NCBI GenBank assembly: GCA_001805205.1
Contig: MHER01000171.1
Location: 24,818-30,002 of the forward strand
Source: Nitrospirae bacterium RIFCSPLOW2_12_42_9
GTDB lineage: Bacteria > Nitrospirota > 9FT-COMBO-42-15 > HDB-SIOI813
Direction of reading: 5' to 3'
Length of the DNA: 5,185 bases
Part shown: positions 1 to 5,185 of the stretch, in pieces
Position numbering within the stretch: the first letter of the stretch is position 1
Layout of the letters: every line of letters begins with the position of its first letter
Made by a program: the position numbers and the translations under genes
The notes under the pieces: model-generated
The model's input: only the letters and a program-made list of their open reading frames with translations
The model's database searches: none
Told to the model about the DNA's origin: nothing

Positions 1-2
1 AT

Positions 3-1958
3 GCCATAGTTGTTTCAGATGATCTGGGCAACATAATACTCTGGAACCCCGGCGCCGAACGTATGTTTGGTTATGCCACAGAAGAGGCATTAGGTATGCC
101 TGTCACAGAGTTGATGCCTGAAGAATACCGGCAGAAGCATCTCAATGGGATTGCAAGGTTTAGAAAAACAGAAAGACCTGTACTGATTGGAAAGACCGTT
201 GAGGTGGAAGGTCTCAGGAAGGACGGCAGCAGGTTTCTAAAGGAGATAAGCCTTGCAGGTGAAAAGGTGGAAGGGAGATGGATATTTACAGCTATCATGA
301 GAGATATAACTGAGCGTAAGCATATGGAGGAGGAACTTCATAAGAGTGAAGAACGATTTAAGGCCCTGACCGAGAATACCAGCGATTGGATATGGGAAGT
401 AGATGAAAACGCCATTTATACATATGCCAGTCCTAAAATTAAAGATTTGCTGGGATATGAACCGGAAGAGGTTCTTGGCAAAAAACCGTTTGAATTAATG
501 CCACCAGACGAGACTGAACGTGTGGTAGCAGAGTTTAAAATCATCAAAGAGACTCAAAAACCCTTCAGCAGGTTTGAGAATACAAACCTTCATAAGGATG
601 GACACCTTTTAGTATTAGAAACCAGTGGAGTGCCAATATTTGATGCCATAGGAAATTTCCGGGGTTATAGGGGGATTGACCGCGATATAACAGAGCGAAA
701 GGAGTCTGATGAGGCTTTGAGACAGGCATACAGAGAACTCGAGCTTGCTGCCACTACTGAAAGACTGACAAAACTCTTAAACCGGGCATCTTTTGAGAAA
801 GATGAAAAGGAACTTGATTATCCTGTATTACTTTTGATGAATATTGATGGCTTCAAACATGTTAACGATTTTTATGGGATACAGGCCGGTGACTTTGTAT
901 TGAAAGAGATTGCGGCATGTCTGAACAATATTATACCTGAATATATAGGGGCAAAAATATACAAACTCGGAGGGGATGATTTCGGTATTCTGTTTGAAAG
1001 TAATCCAGATTATGATCCTGTCAATTTAGCAAAATTGATAATAGATACAATTGAAGATAATGAATTTGTGTACAATGGTAACAATATTTCAATAAGCATC
1101 TCTATAGGGATTGCAAGAGAGAGGCCTGTTTTAGAGAAAGCCGACATGGTGTTGAAACATTTAAAAAGACACTTAAGGCTTAAATACCTTGAATACACTG
1201 AAGAACTAAGTCTTTATAAAAATATTTCAGAGAATATGAGGGTACTGAATATCTTAAAGAAGGCAATCAATAGCAATTCTGTTATCTCATACTTTCAACC
1301 GATCTGTAACAACAGATCAGGGATGATTGAGAAATATGAATGTTTAGTAAGGGTGATAGATGAGACAGGCAAAGTACTGTCACCATTTTCTTTTTTAAAA
1401 GTAGCAAAAGAGTCTAAGCTATATGGAGAAATAACAAAAAGGATGATTGAAAATGGTGTTTCTGCGTTTAAGGATAAAAGGGGCCTCGAATTTTCTCTTA
1501 ACATATCTGTTGAAGATATCAACGATACCGAGATTGAGGGGTTTATAGAAGATGCCTTTAAAAAGAATCCTGAGATAGCCTGCAGGACTACATTCGAAAT
1601 AGTTGAGAGTGAAGGGATAGATAACTATGAGGTGGTTTATGATTTTATAAATAAAGTAAAAAAATATGGATGTAAAATAGCAATAGATGATTTTGGGGCA
1701 GGGTATTCAAATTTTGGCCATACCATGCAACTTAATATAGATTACTTGAAGATAGATGCATCTCTGATAAAAGAGATAGACAGGAACGAGAAATTACAGA
1801 TTCTCACTGAAACAATTGTAAGTTATGCCCGGAGACTGGGGATAAAAACTATTGCAGAATATGTCCATTCAGAAGAGGTCCACAAAAAGGTAAAGGCATT
1901 AGGGGTTGATTACTCGCAGGGGTATTACATAGGAGAACCCAAACCAACAATAGAGTGA
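3..1958 (+). CDS. PAS-PAS-GGDEF-EAL cyclic-di-GMP signalling protein, 5' end missing
   Basis: The frame is open to the left edge and the upstream codons (AIVVSDDLGNIILWNPGAER) continue a PAS fold, so the first ATG at 63 is internal; 651 residues are visible. Counting from position 3: PAS 1 is about 1-105 (ends RDITERK), PAS 2 about 115-233 (again DRDITERK), a short helical linker, GGDEF about 248-390, EAL about 420-648. PAS domains sense a ligand, redox state or partner and pass the signal through the linker. In GGDEF the signature is GGDDF (323-327), but the first metal-binding Asp of the usual DxDxFK is Asn280 and no RxxD inhibitory site is present. In EAL the expected catalytic residues are all seen: Glu446 (ECL), Asn500, Glu532, Glu535, Asp562-Asp563 (DDFGAGYS), Lys583, Glu619, Gln639. 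I infer a cytoplasmic-domain c-di-GMP phosphodiesterase. No membrane segment is visible, but the N-terminus is missing. Confidence 0.95.
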   Translation, partial: AIVVSDDLGNIILWNPGAERMFGYATEEALGMPVTELMPEEYRQKHLNGIARFRKTERPVLIGKTVEVEGLRKDGSRFLKEISLAGEKVEGRWIFTAIMRDITERKHMEEELHKSEERFKALTENTSDWIWEVDENAIYTYASPKIKDLLGYEPEEVLGKKPFELMPPDETERVVAEFKIIKETQKPFSRFENTNLHKDGHLLVLETSGVPIFDAIGNFRGYRGIDRDITERKESDEALRQAYRELELAATTERLTKLLNRASFEKDEKELDYPVLLLMNIDGFKHVNDFYGIQAGDFVLKEIAACLNNIIPEYIGAKIYKLGGDDFGILFESNPDYDPVNLAKLIIDTIEDNEFVYNGNNISISISIGIARERPVLEKADMVLKHLKRHLRLKYLEYTEELSLYKNISENMRVLNILKKAINSNSVISYFQPICNNRSGMIEKYECLVRVIDETGKVLSPFSFLKVAKESKLYGEITKRMIENGVSAFKDKRGLEFSLNISVEDINDTEIEGFIEDAFKKNPEIACRTTFEIVESEGIDNYEVVYDFINKVKKYGCKIAIDDFGAGYSNFGHTMQLNIDYLKIDASLIKEIDRNEKLQILTETIVSYARRLGIKTIAEYVHSEEVHKKVKALGVDYSQGYYIGEPKPTIE

Positions 1959-1969
1959 GAGACATATGA

Positions 1970-1985
1970 GTGTCTTTATGGACAC
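1970..1985 (+). terminator. Weak terminator-like hairpin after the GGDEF-EAL gene
   Basis: GTGTC-TTTATG-GACAC forms a 5-bp stem starting 12 bases after the stop codon, followed by CGGATTTTGTT, a poor U-tract. An overlapping alternative hairpin, AGACA (1960-1964) with TGTCT (1971-1975), competes for the same bases. Both are short, so termination here is only a possibility. The rest of the gap up to 2056 shows nothing I can name. Confidence 0.25.
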
Positions 1986-2056
1986 CGGATTTTGTTCCAA
2001 GTAGCAGCGCACTCTTGAACTCTGGTACTTTTCCAAAAACCTTTTTGAAATACTGC

Positions 2057-2085
2057 TTGACTATACAGCTTAAAGTCTGTATACT
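2057..2085 (+). promoter_or_regulatory. Sigma-70 type promoter of hicAB
   Basis: TTGACT (2057-2062) and TATACT (2080-2085) are each one mismatch from the consensus hexamers and are separated by exactly 17 bp. A start 6-8 bases beyond the -10 would be at about 2091-2093, which coincides with the GTG start codon of hicA at 2092. No ribosome binding site precedes that GTG, so the toxin message may be leaderless. Confidence 0.8.
2062..2083 (+). promoter_or_regulatory. Inverted-repeat operator over the hicAB promoter
   Basis: TATACAG-N8-CTGTATA is a perfect 7-bp inverted repeat filling the promoter spacer and overlapping the -10 box. HicB here carries a C-terminal helix-turn-helix, and HicB proteins are known to repress their own operon. 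I infer that this is the HicB operator and that binding would block RNA polymerase directly. Confidence 0.65.
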
Positions 2086-2091
2086 GATTCT

Positions 2092-2271
2092 GTGACAGGG
2101 AAGGAATTAATCAAACTTCTGAAAGAAAATGGGTGGACGCTTGATCGAATTAAAGGGAGTCACTATATCATGATTAAAGGAAAGAAGACACTATCGGTTC
2201 CTGTTCATGGAAATCGAGATCTCCCAAAAGGGACATTAAATAGCCTATTAAAGGAGGGAGGATTAAAATGA
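2092..2271 (+). CDS. hicA: HicA family mRNA interferase toxin
   Basis: A 59-residue protein of the usual HicA length. HicA toxins fold like a double-stranded-RNA-binding domain and cleave mRNA independently of ribosomes; HicB neutralises them by binding. Family motifs are present: GKELIKLLKENGW at 3-15, KGSHYIM at 21-27 with the catalytic His24, the VPVHG strand at 36-40, and the KGTLNSLLKEGG helix at 46-57. The start is GTG: the only other in-frame near-start upstream is CTG 2077 before a TAA, and homology begins at the GTG. No Shine-Dalgarno sequence precedes it, and the predicted transcription start falls on the start codon. The stop overlaps the hicB start as ATGA (2268-2271), so the two are translationally coupled. 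Confidence 0.93.
   Translation: MTGKELIKLLKENGWTLDRIKGSHYIMIKGKKTLSVPVHGNRDLPKGTLNSLLKEGGLK
2253..2261 (+). promoter_or_regulatory. Strong ribosome binding site for hicB inside hicA
   Basis: GGAGGGAGG lies within the last codons of hicA, ending 6 bases before the hicB ATG. It contrasts with hicA, which has no such site. This arrangement should favour antitoxin over toxin synthesis from the shared message. Confidence 0.8.
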
Positions 2272-2726
2272 AAAAGTTTGCATATCCAGCAATTATTAAA
2301 TATGACAGGGGTGATAAGATCTATACAGTAGAGTTTCCAGACCTTCCTGGGTGTGTGACATTTGGCGAAACTCTTGGCGAGGCAAAAGAAAAGGCCAGGG
2401 AAGCACTTTCTGGATACTTGGCTTCCATTTTTGATCGCGGATTTAAAATTCCTGCTCCCTCAAAAAAGATCAAAGGTAAAAATGTATATCCTGTTTTACC
2501 TGAGGCCACGGTTTTGGTTCCAATTATATTAAGAAACAGCCGGGAGGAATTGCATCTTAATCAGATTGAGACTGCCAAAAGACTTGGCATCTCTTACCAG
2601 AGTTACCAAAAATTGGAAAATCCAAACAAGGCCAATCCAACCCTTAAGACTTTGGAGAAGGTAGTCAAGGCATTTGGAAAGCGACTGGTGATGAAGCTTG
2701 AAGATATTAAAGAGCATGCGGCGTAA
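2268..2726 (+). CDS. hicB: HicB family antitoxin with C-terminal helix-turn-helix
   Basis: A 152-residue antitoxin. Residues 4-66 form the HicB domain (partially degraded RNase H fold): a YPAIIKYD strand, YTVEFPDLPGC at 19-29, then the ETLGEAKEKAREALSGYL helix. This part binds HicA and masks its active site. Residues 88-140 form an XRE-type helix-turn-helix (LHLNQIETAKRLGISYQSYQKLE), so the DNA-binding class is HTH rather than ribbon-helix-helix. The ATG start is fixed by the strong ribosome binding site and by the ATGA overlap with hicA. The likely operator is the inverted repeat at 2062-2083. It ends with TAA, 92 bases before the tRNA, with no clear terminator. Identification of the family is firm; the operator assignment is inferred. 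Confidence 0.95.
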   Translation: MKKFAYPAIIKYDRGDKIYTVEFPDLPGCVTFGETLGEAKEKAREALSGYLASIFDRGFKIPAPSKKIKGKNVYPVLPEATVLVPIILRNSREELHLNQIETAKRLGISYQSYQKLENPNKANPTLKTLEKVVKAFGKRLVMKLEDIKEHAA

Positions 2727-2818
2727 GGTATAACATGAAAAAGAATTCAGCAAAAATATTGATGCTCTGTGTATCTAAGTTCGCTTCAGGCCAATATAAC
2801 GTATTGAAATAATAATAT

Positions 2819-2893
2819 GCCGAGGTAGCTCAACGGTAGAGCAGCGCATTCGTAATGCGCAGGTTGGGGGTTCAATTCCCCTCCTCGGCTCCA
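2819..2893 (+). tRNA. thrW-like: tRNA-Thr (anticodon CGT)
   Basis: A complete 75-nt cloverleaf. The acceptor stem GCCGAGG pairs with CCTCGGC (2883-2889), followed by a T discriminator and an encoded CCA. The D arm is GCTC/GAGC, the anticodon arm GCGCA-TTCGTAA-TGCGC with anticodon CGT at 2851-2853 (reads ACG, Thr), and the T arm GGGGG-TTCAATT-CCCCT. The anticodon arm resembles that of E. coli thrW, the attachment gene of phage P22. An integrase gene lies immediately downstream on the opposite strand, so this gene is the likely integration target, with its 3' part regenerated by the element. I see no convincing promoter in 2727-2818. Confidence 0.97.
2866..2893. other. Putative attachment site (attL) in the tRNA 3' end
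   Basis: Tyrosine integrases of this kind usually recombine in the T arm and acceptor end of a tRNA gene, and the integrase reading frame ends 6 bases beyond the CCA. The exact crossover cannot be seen, because no second copy of the tRNA 3' end occurs in the window. The matching attR should lie beyond the right edge. Confidence 0.45.
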
Positions 2894-2899
2894 ATGAAA

Positions 2900-3034
2900 T
2901 CAATTGGTTGCAATGTTTGCAACTTTCCTTTTTTCGTTGAATGTCACCAAAATGTCACCAGTTCTGTCCAAGACCTCGACTCCATGCCTCAGAGATTCAG
3001 GATTGTGATGAGCATACCTCATGGTCATTGTGAT
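2900..3034 (-). pseudogene. Detached C-terminal part of the integrase, with the catalytic tyrosine
   Basis: Directly after the TAG that closes the integrase (3035-3037), the same frame runs 44 more codons to a TGA. It begins ITMTMRYAHHNPESLRHGVEVLD, which matches what normally follows GHKS in tyrosine recombinases; the RYAH tyrosine (codon 3014-3016) is the expected nucleophile. No further stop or frameshift is present, so the break is a single codon, compatible with one base change from TCG (Ser) or TTG. Restarting at the ATG at 3026-3028 is conceivable, but no ribosome binding site is seen. With the first part the protein would be 356 residues, a normal length. Confidence 0.85.
2907..2934 (+). 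terminator. Rho-independent-type terminator of tRNA-Thr
   Basis: GTTGCAA-TGT-TTGCAAC is a perfect 7-bp stem (2907-2923), followed on the plus strand by TTTCCTTTTTT. It starts 13 bases after the tRNA CCA. On the minus strand it is not followed by a T-run, so it acts in one direction only. It lies inside the integrase tail reading frame, so it belongs to the element rather than to the original chromosome. Confidence 0.65.
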
Positions 3035-3970
3035 CTACTTATGACCCAATAATTCCTTGACCACATACAGATCAACGCCAGCCTGGACAAGCCTTGTAGC
3101 GAAGGTATGCCTCAAATCATGGAAGCGTACATCTTCAAGGTCAGCCCTTTTCCTTGCGCTATAGAAGGTTTTCAAAAGATTACTTGCATCAATCTTTGTG
3201 CCAGCTTGCGAGGGGAAGACATAACCCGATATATGCCTTACCTTGCTATTATCCTTTAGAAGTTCATAGACTGTCTGGTTGAGGGGGGTAGTCCTCTTTT
3301 CTTTATTCTTAGTGATTAACAGGCTTACAGTGCGTCTGAATAGATCAACCTGAGACCACTGGAGAGAGAGTATCTCATCTTGTCTCATACCTGTGTTAAG
3401 GGCAAAAATAATAATATCCTTAAGCCAAGGTAAAGAAGCATCAAGAAGTCGTTTCTCCTCTTCAATCGTAATCCATCTTTCAATCTTATTGTTAGGTTGC
3501 TCAAGCTTGACCTTACTGAAGGGGTTTTTCTCAACCCATTCCCATTGAACAGCAAGGTTTATGGCGTGTCTCAGTATTGACAATTCCCTTAAGATGGTAG
3601 CAGGCTTGACCCCTTCTCTTATCCTCAGCGATTGATAGTCAGATATCTTAGCAGAAGTAATCTCTGCCAGCATCAAGCTACCAAAGATATTTGACAGGCA
3701 CTTGAAGGCGCCCTCATCTCTCCTGGAAGAATTGAAAGTCTTGTAGATTTTTGAATGTTCAGCCATATACCGTTCTTTTACCTCCTCAAACGTCCTTTTC
3801 CTTGCCTCATTCGGGAACCACTTCCCCTCTGTGATCTCTGTTAACCTCTTTGCATAGATTTTCTCAGCCATTTTTTTGTTTGTCGTTTCAGTGCTCTCAA
3901 AAATCCTTCTACTATTTACCCTGAAAGACATCCAATAAAATTGACTGCTGTTTCTTTTGTATAGGCCCAT
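3035..3970 (-). CDS. int: Tyrosine recombinase/integrase, cut short by TAG before the catalytic tyrosine
   Basis: 311 residues of a phage-type site-specific integrase, which would insert and excise the element at tRNA-Thr. The N-terminal arm-binding region is about 1-55 (YKRNSSQFYWMSFRVNSRRI, then KRLTEITEGKW), the core-binding helical domain about 60-155, the catalytic domain from about 165. Catalytic residues visible are Arg196 (TGMRQDE), Lys221 in the beta-hairpin, His284 and Arg287 (HDLRH), and His310 (LLGHK). The nucleophilic Tyr is missing because TAG follows Lys311; the continuing frame supplies it 7 codons later. The ATG start is supported by GGAGG at 3981-3985, 10 bases upstream. It lies 6 bases after the excisionase stop, in the same frame. 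As written the product should be unable to cleave DNA, though it may still bind att sites. Family certain, activity doubtful. Confidence 0.93.
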   Translation of the reverse strand: MGLYKRNSSQFYWMSFRVNSRRIFESTETTNKKMAEKIYAKRLTEITEGKWFPNEARKRTFEEVKERYMAEHSKIYKTFNSSRRDEGAFKCLSNIFGSLMLAEITSAKISDYQSLRIREGVKPATILRELSILRHAINLAVQWEWVEKNPFSKVKLEQPNNKIERWITIEEEKRLLDASLPWLKDIIIFALNTGMRQDEILSLQWSQVDLFRRTVSLLITKNKEKRTTPLNQTVYELLKDNSKVRHISGYVFPSQAGTKIDASNLLKTFYSARKRADLEDVRFHDLRHTFATRLVQAGVDLYVVKELLGHK

Positions 3971-3976
3971 ATCGTC

Positions 3977-4195
3977 CTAACCTCCTTTCCTGGGCCTCCT
4001 ATCTGCAAGGGTATTATACTCCAGATAGGATTCCTTTTTACAATTCTTTATCCATGCAAGGATGTCATCCTCTGAGAATCTTAGAAGGCCATTGAGCTTA
4101 AAGCAGGGGATTACACCAGTTTCAGCCCACTGGTAGATAGTGGCAGGTTTTGCCTGGATCATCTCTGATACCTCTTTGATAGTCAAAAGCCTCAT
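3977..4195 (-). CDS. xis: MerR-fold helix-turn-helix excisionase
   Basis: A 72-residue basic protein of the HTH_17/excisionase type, counted from the ATG at 4195. LLTIKEVSEMI (3-13) and KPATIYQWAETG (16-27) form the helix-turn-helix, and IPCFKLNGLLRFSEDDILAWI (29-49) the wing and last helix; a basic tail RRPRKGG ends it. Such proteins bend att DNA to steer the integrase toward excision. A TTG at 4213 would add six residues and overlap the preceding gene by 8 bases; I prefer the ATG because the domain begins there, but neither start has a clear ribosome binding site, so coupling to the upstream gene is likely. It ends in TAG, 6 bases before int, in the int frame. DNA-binding fold sure, excisionase role inferred from position. 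Confidence 0.85.
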   Translation of the reverse strand: MRLLTIKEVSEMIQAKPATIYQWAETGVIPCFKLNGLLRFSEDDILAWIKNCKKESYLEYNTLADRRPRKGG

Positions 4196-4205
4196 CTGAT
4201 TTAAG

Positions 4206-4433
4206 TCATTCAATAAACTCTAATTTTGAGGACTTCTCTACCATGCATTTTTCAGGGTTATGACCCCCTTCACAACTTCCATCTAAATAATCCAGACATT
4301 TCTCACAAGATACACCTTGCCCAGGGTACAAGTCAGCATGTCCAAAATGCATTAACCATGCGACAATAAACTCTTCCTTGTTCATAGTATTATTCTTTTT
4401 CTTCATAGACCGCCTTAAATATCTCAGTCCCAT
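4206..4433 (-). CDS. Small four-cysteine protein of unknown function
   Basis: 75 residues that I do not recognise. The N-terminus is basic (RYLRRSMKKKNN), followed by a hydrophobic-aromatic stretch (EEFIVAWLMHFGHADLY, 20-36) and a cysteine cluster: Cys43-x2-Cys46-x7-Cys54-x8-Cys63, with His58 between. This spacing could bind a zinc ion or a small metal centre. The start is well supported by GGAGG at 4442-4446, 8 bases upstream. It begins 21 bases after the replication gene and its stop lies 10 bases before the excisionase ATG, so it is part of the same operon. Position between rep and xis suggests a role in element maintenance or regulation, but that is a guess. Confidence 0.75.
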   Translation of the reverse strand: MGLRYLRRSMKKKNNTMNKEEFIVAWLMHFGHADLYPGQGVSCEKCLDYLDGSCEGGHNPEKCMVEKSSKLEFIE

Positions 4434-4454
4434 TACTCAACCCTCCTATTTTAG

Positions 4455-5185
4455 TCAGAAAGGAACATCATTCGACCGTTCATTTCCGTTAAGCCACTCT
4501 GTAACAGAAGTAATATAATTATTCCGAACCTGCTCTTCTAAGTCCTTATCCTTAAATTTCTCGAATACCGCCCTGTTCTTTCTTGGTATCTTTGACATCA
4601 ATAACTGTAGCCCACCCATTGAAGCGATCTTTCCGTCATCCTCAAAGTTATAAAACTGTAGCCTGTCAAAATGGGAAACGAGTTCCAGGGGATCATCTAT
4701 AACATCCTGTAACGTCATTTTTAAATTCCTGATCTGTATCTCAAAACGGGTGATCTGTTTACCGGATAGAAGCATCTCTTCATCATCTTTCGAAACACTC
4801 CACCCCTTTTTACGTCGTGCCTTTATCTCTTTGATCTTGTCATAAATTCTGATCTTAGGATTAGTACCTACATAAATAGTGCTCCCTTTGATCAAACTTA
4901 CACTGTCTCTACGATATCCCATTGCATAAAGGCGAGAGAGGACTACATCAATAGGGAGGTCTTCGATATCCGATTTCAAATCGATCCTTGAGACATTAAA
5001 TCTTCCTAAGGACATCTCTTCATATTCGCTAAATAACCCAAACAGACACCCCTGAAACACCTTAAAATTATCAAAATATTTTGGGTTAATATCCACTTTG
5101 GTATAAGGAATTCTGTCGTTCATCTCAGGGCCAAATTTATGAGGCTTCCACATAACCACCCCATAATCCAGTTTACAGAAATATT
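4455..5185 (-). CDS. Rep_trans/gpII-like replication initiation protein, N-terminus missing
   Basis: The frame is open through the right edge; 242 residues are visible, including eight codons (YFCKLDYG) before a GTG at 5159 that is probably internal. Counted from the edge, the motifs are SRIDLKSD around 65-72, STIYVGTNPKIRIYDKIKE at about 101-119, and TRFEIQIR at 145-152. The series RxD, Y-[IV]-G-[ST], R-[IV]-YDK, R-x-E is typical of Rep_trans (pT181 Rep, Tn916 Orf20-like) and filamentous-phage gene II/X replication proteins, which nick one strand at an origin for rolling-circle replication. Which subfamily is unclear, and the catalytic tyrosine cannot be assigned by eye. Ending in TGA 21 bases before the next gene, it leads the visible operon. 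In this setting it would replicate or mobilise the excised circle. Confidence 0.72.
   Translation of the reverse strand, partial: YFCKLDYGVVMWKPHKFGPEMNDRIPYTKVDINPKYFDNFKVFQGCLFGLFSEYEEMSLGRFNVSRIDLKSDIEDLPIDVVLSRLYAMGYRRDSVSLIKGSTIYVGTNPKIRIYDKIKEIKARRKKGWSVSKDDEEMLLSGKQITRFEIQIRNLKMTLQDVIDDPLELVSHFDRLQFYNFEDDGKIASMGGLQLLMSKIPRKNRAVFEKFKDKDLEEQVRNNYITSVTEWLNGNERSNDVPF

Larger units (their letters stand above)
2894..5185. mobile_element. Integrative element at tRNA-Thr, right end outside the window
   Basis: Four genes on the minus strand (replication initiator, small Cys-rich protein, excisionase, integrase) are packed with gaps of 21 bases or less and point at the tRNA 3' end. This is the layout of a site-specific integrative element, phage remnant or integrative mobilizable element. 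No capsid, conjugation or cargo gene is visible, so the type cannot be decided. The integrase is interrupted by a TAG, so the copy may be fixed in place. Confidence 0.75.

Noticed and set aside
71..1522. Three minus-strand reading frames of 62-75 codons under the PAS-GGDEF-EAL gene
   Set aside because: They are antisense shadows of a strongly conserved coding region and show no recognisable protein sequence.
2034..2047. CAAAAA-CC-TTTTTG palindrome upstream of hicAB
   Set aside because: The two-base centre cannot form a hairpin loop and the arms are A/T runs; no sign that it is an operator.
2321..2328. CTATACAG in hicB, identical to the left operator half-site
   Set aside because: Only a single half-site with no inverted partner nearby; it fits codons for a conserved strand of HicB, so chance is enough.
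2321..2753. Two minus-strand reading frames of 62-74 codons over hicB
   Set aside because: Antisense to hicB with no recognisable domain; shadows of the real gene.
2792..2806. CAATA-TAACG-TATTG inverted repeat before the tRNA
   Set aside because: Five A/T-rich base pairs without a T-run; too weak for a terminator and likely chance.
2855..3052. A 65-codon plus-strand reading frame starting in the tRNA
   Set aside because: It begins inside the tRNA anticodon/T arm and runs antisense to the integrase tail, giving the usual spurious translation of a tRNA 3' half. No ribosome binding site.
1..5185. CRISPR arrays, retron or other repeat-based RNA systems
   Set aside because: No regularly spaced repeats, reverse transcriptase or large structured non-coding stretch is present; all gaps are under 140 bases.

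Overview
The window is about 40% GC by eye and carries a chromosome-like left half and a mobile-element-like right half, joined at a tRNA gene. The gene families (PAS/GGDEF/EAL signalling protein, HicAB, a tRNA-targeting integrase with a MerR-like excisionase) suggest a Gram-negative environmental bacterium, perhaps Nitrospirota or a deltaproteobacterial lineage. That placement is an impression from protein style and no marker in the window proves it.

Left half (1-2893, all on +). A 5'-truncated gene encodes a PAS-PAS-GGDEF-EAL protein of cyclic-di-GMP signalling. Its GGDEF domain looks degenerate, while the EAL catalytic set is complete, so it probably degrades c-di-GMP. After a 133-base gap comes a hicAB toxin-antitoxin operon. 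The toxin gene is only 59 codons with a GTG start. A strong -35/-10 promoter containing a perfect 7-bp inverted repeat lies directly against that GTG, which suggests a leaderless toxin mRNA autoregulated by HicB. Next is a complete tRNA-Thr gene (anticodon CGT, CCA encoded), with a terminator-like hairpin just past its 3' end.

Right half (2894-5185, all genes on -). An integrative element abuts the tRNA 3' end and runs off the right edge. In transcription order it has a Rep_trans/gpII-like replication initiator (5' end missing), a small four-cysteine protein, a MerR-fold excisionase and a tyrosine recombinase. Tight spacing and good ribosome binding sites indicate one operon reading toward the tRNA. 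This rep-xis-int order at a tRNA fits an integrative element that excises and replicates as a circle.

The most notable point is in the integrase. Its frame is closed by a TAG after the conserved Gly-His-Lys, just before the segment with the nucleophilic tyrosine. The same frame then continues for 44 recognisable codons and ends 6 bases from the tRNA. The integrase is therefore either a recent nonsense pseudogene, disabled in place, or needs amber readthrough. The upstream excisionase also ends in TAG, in the same frame as the integrase.
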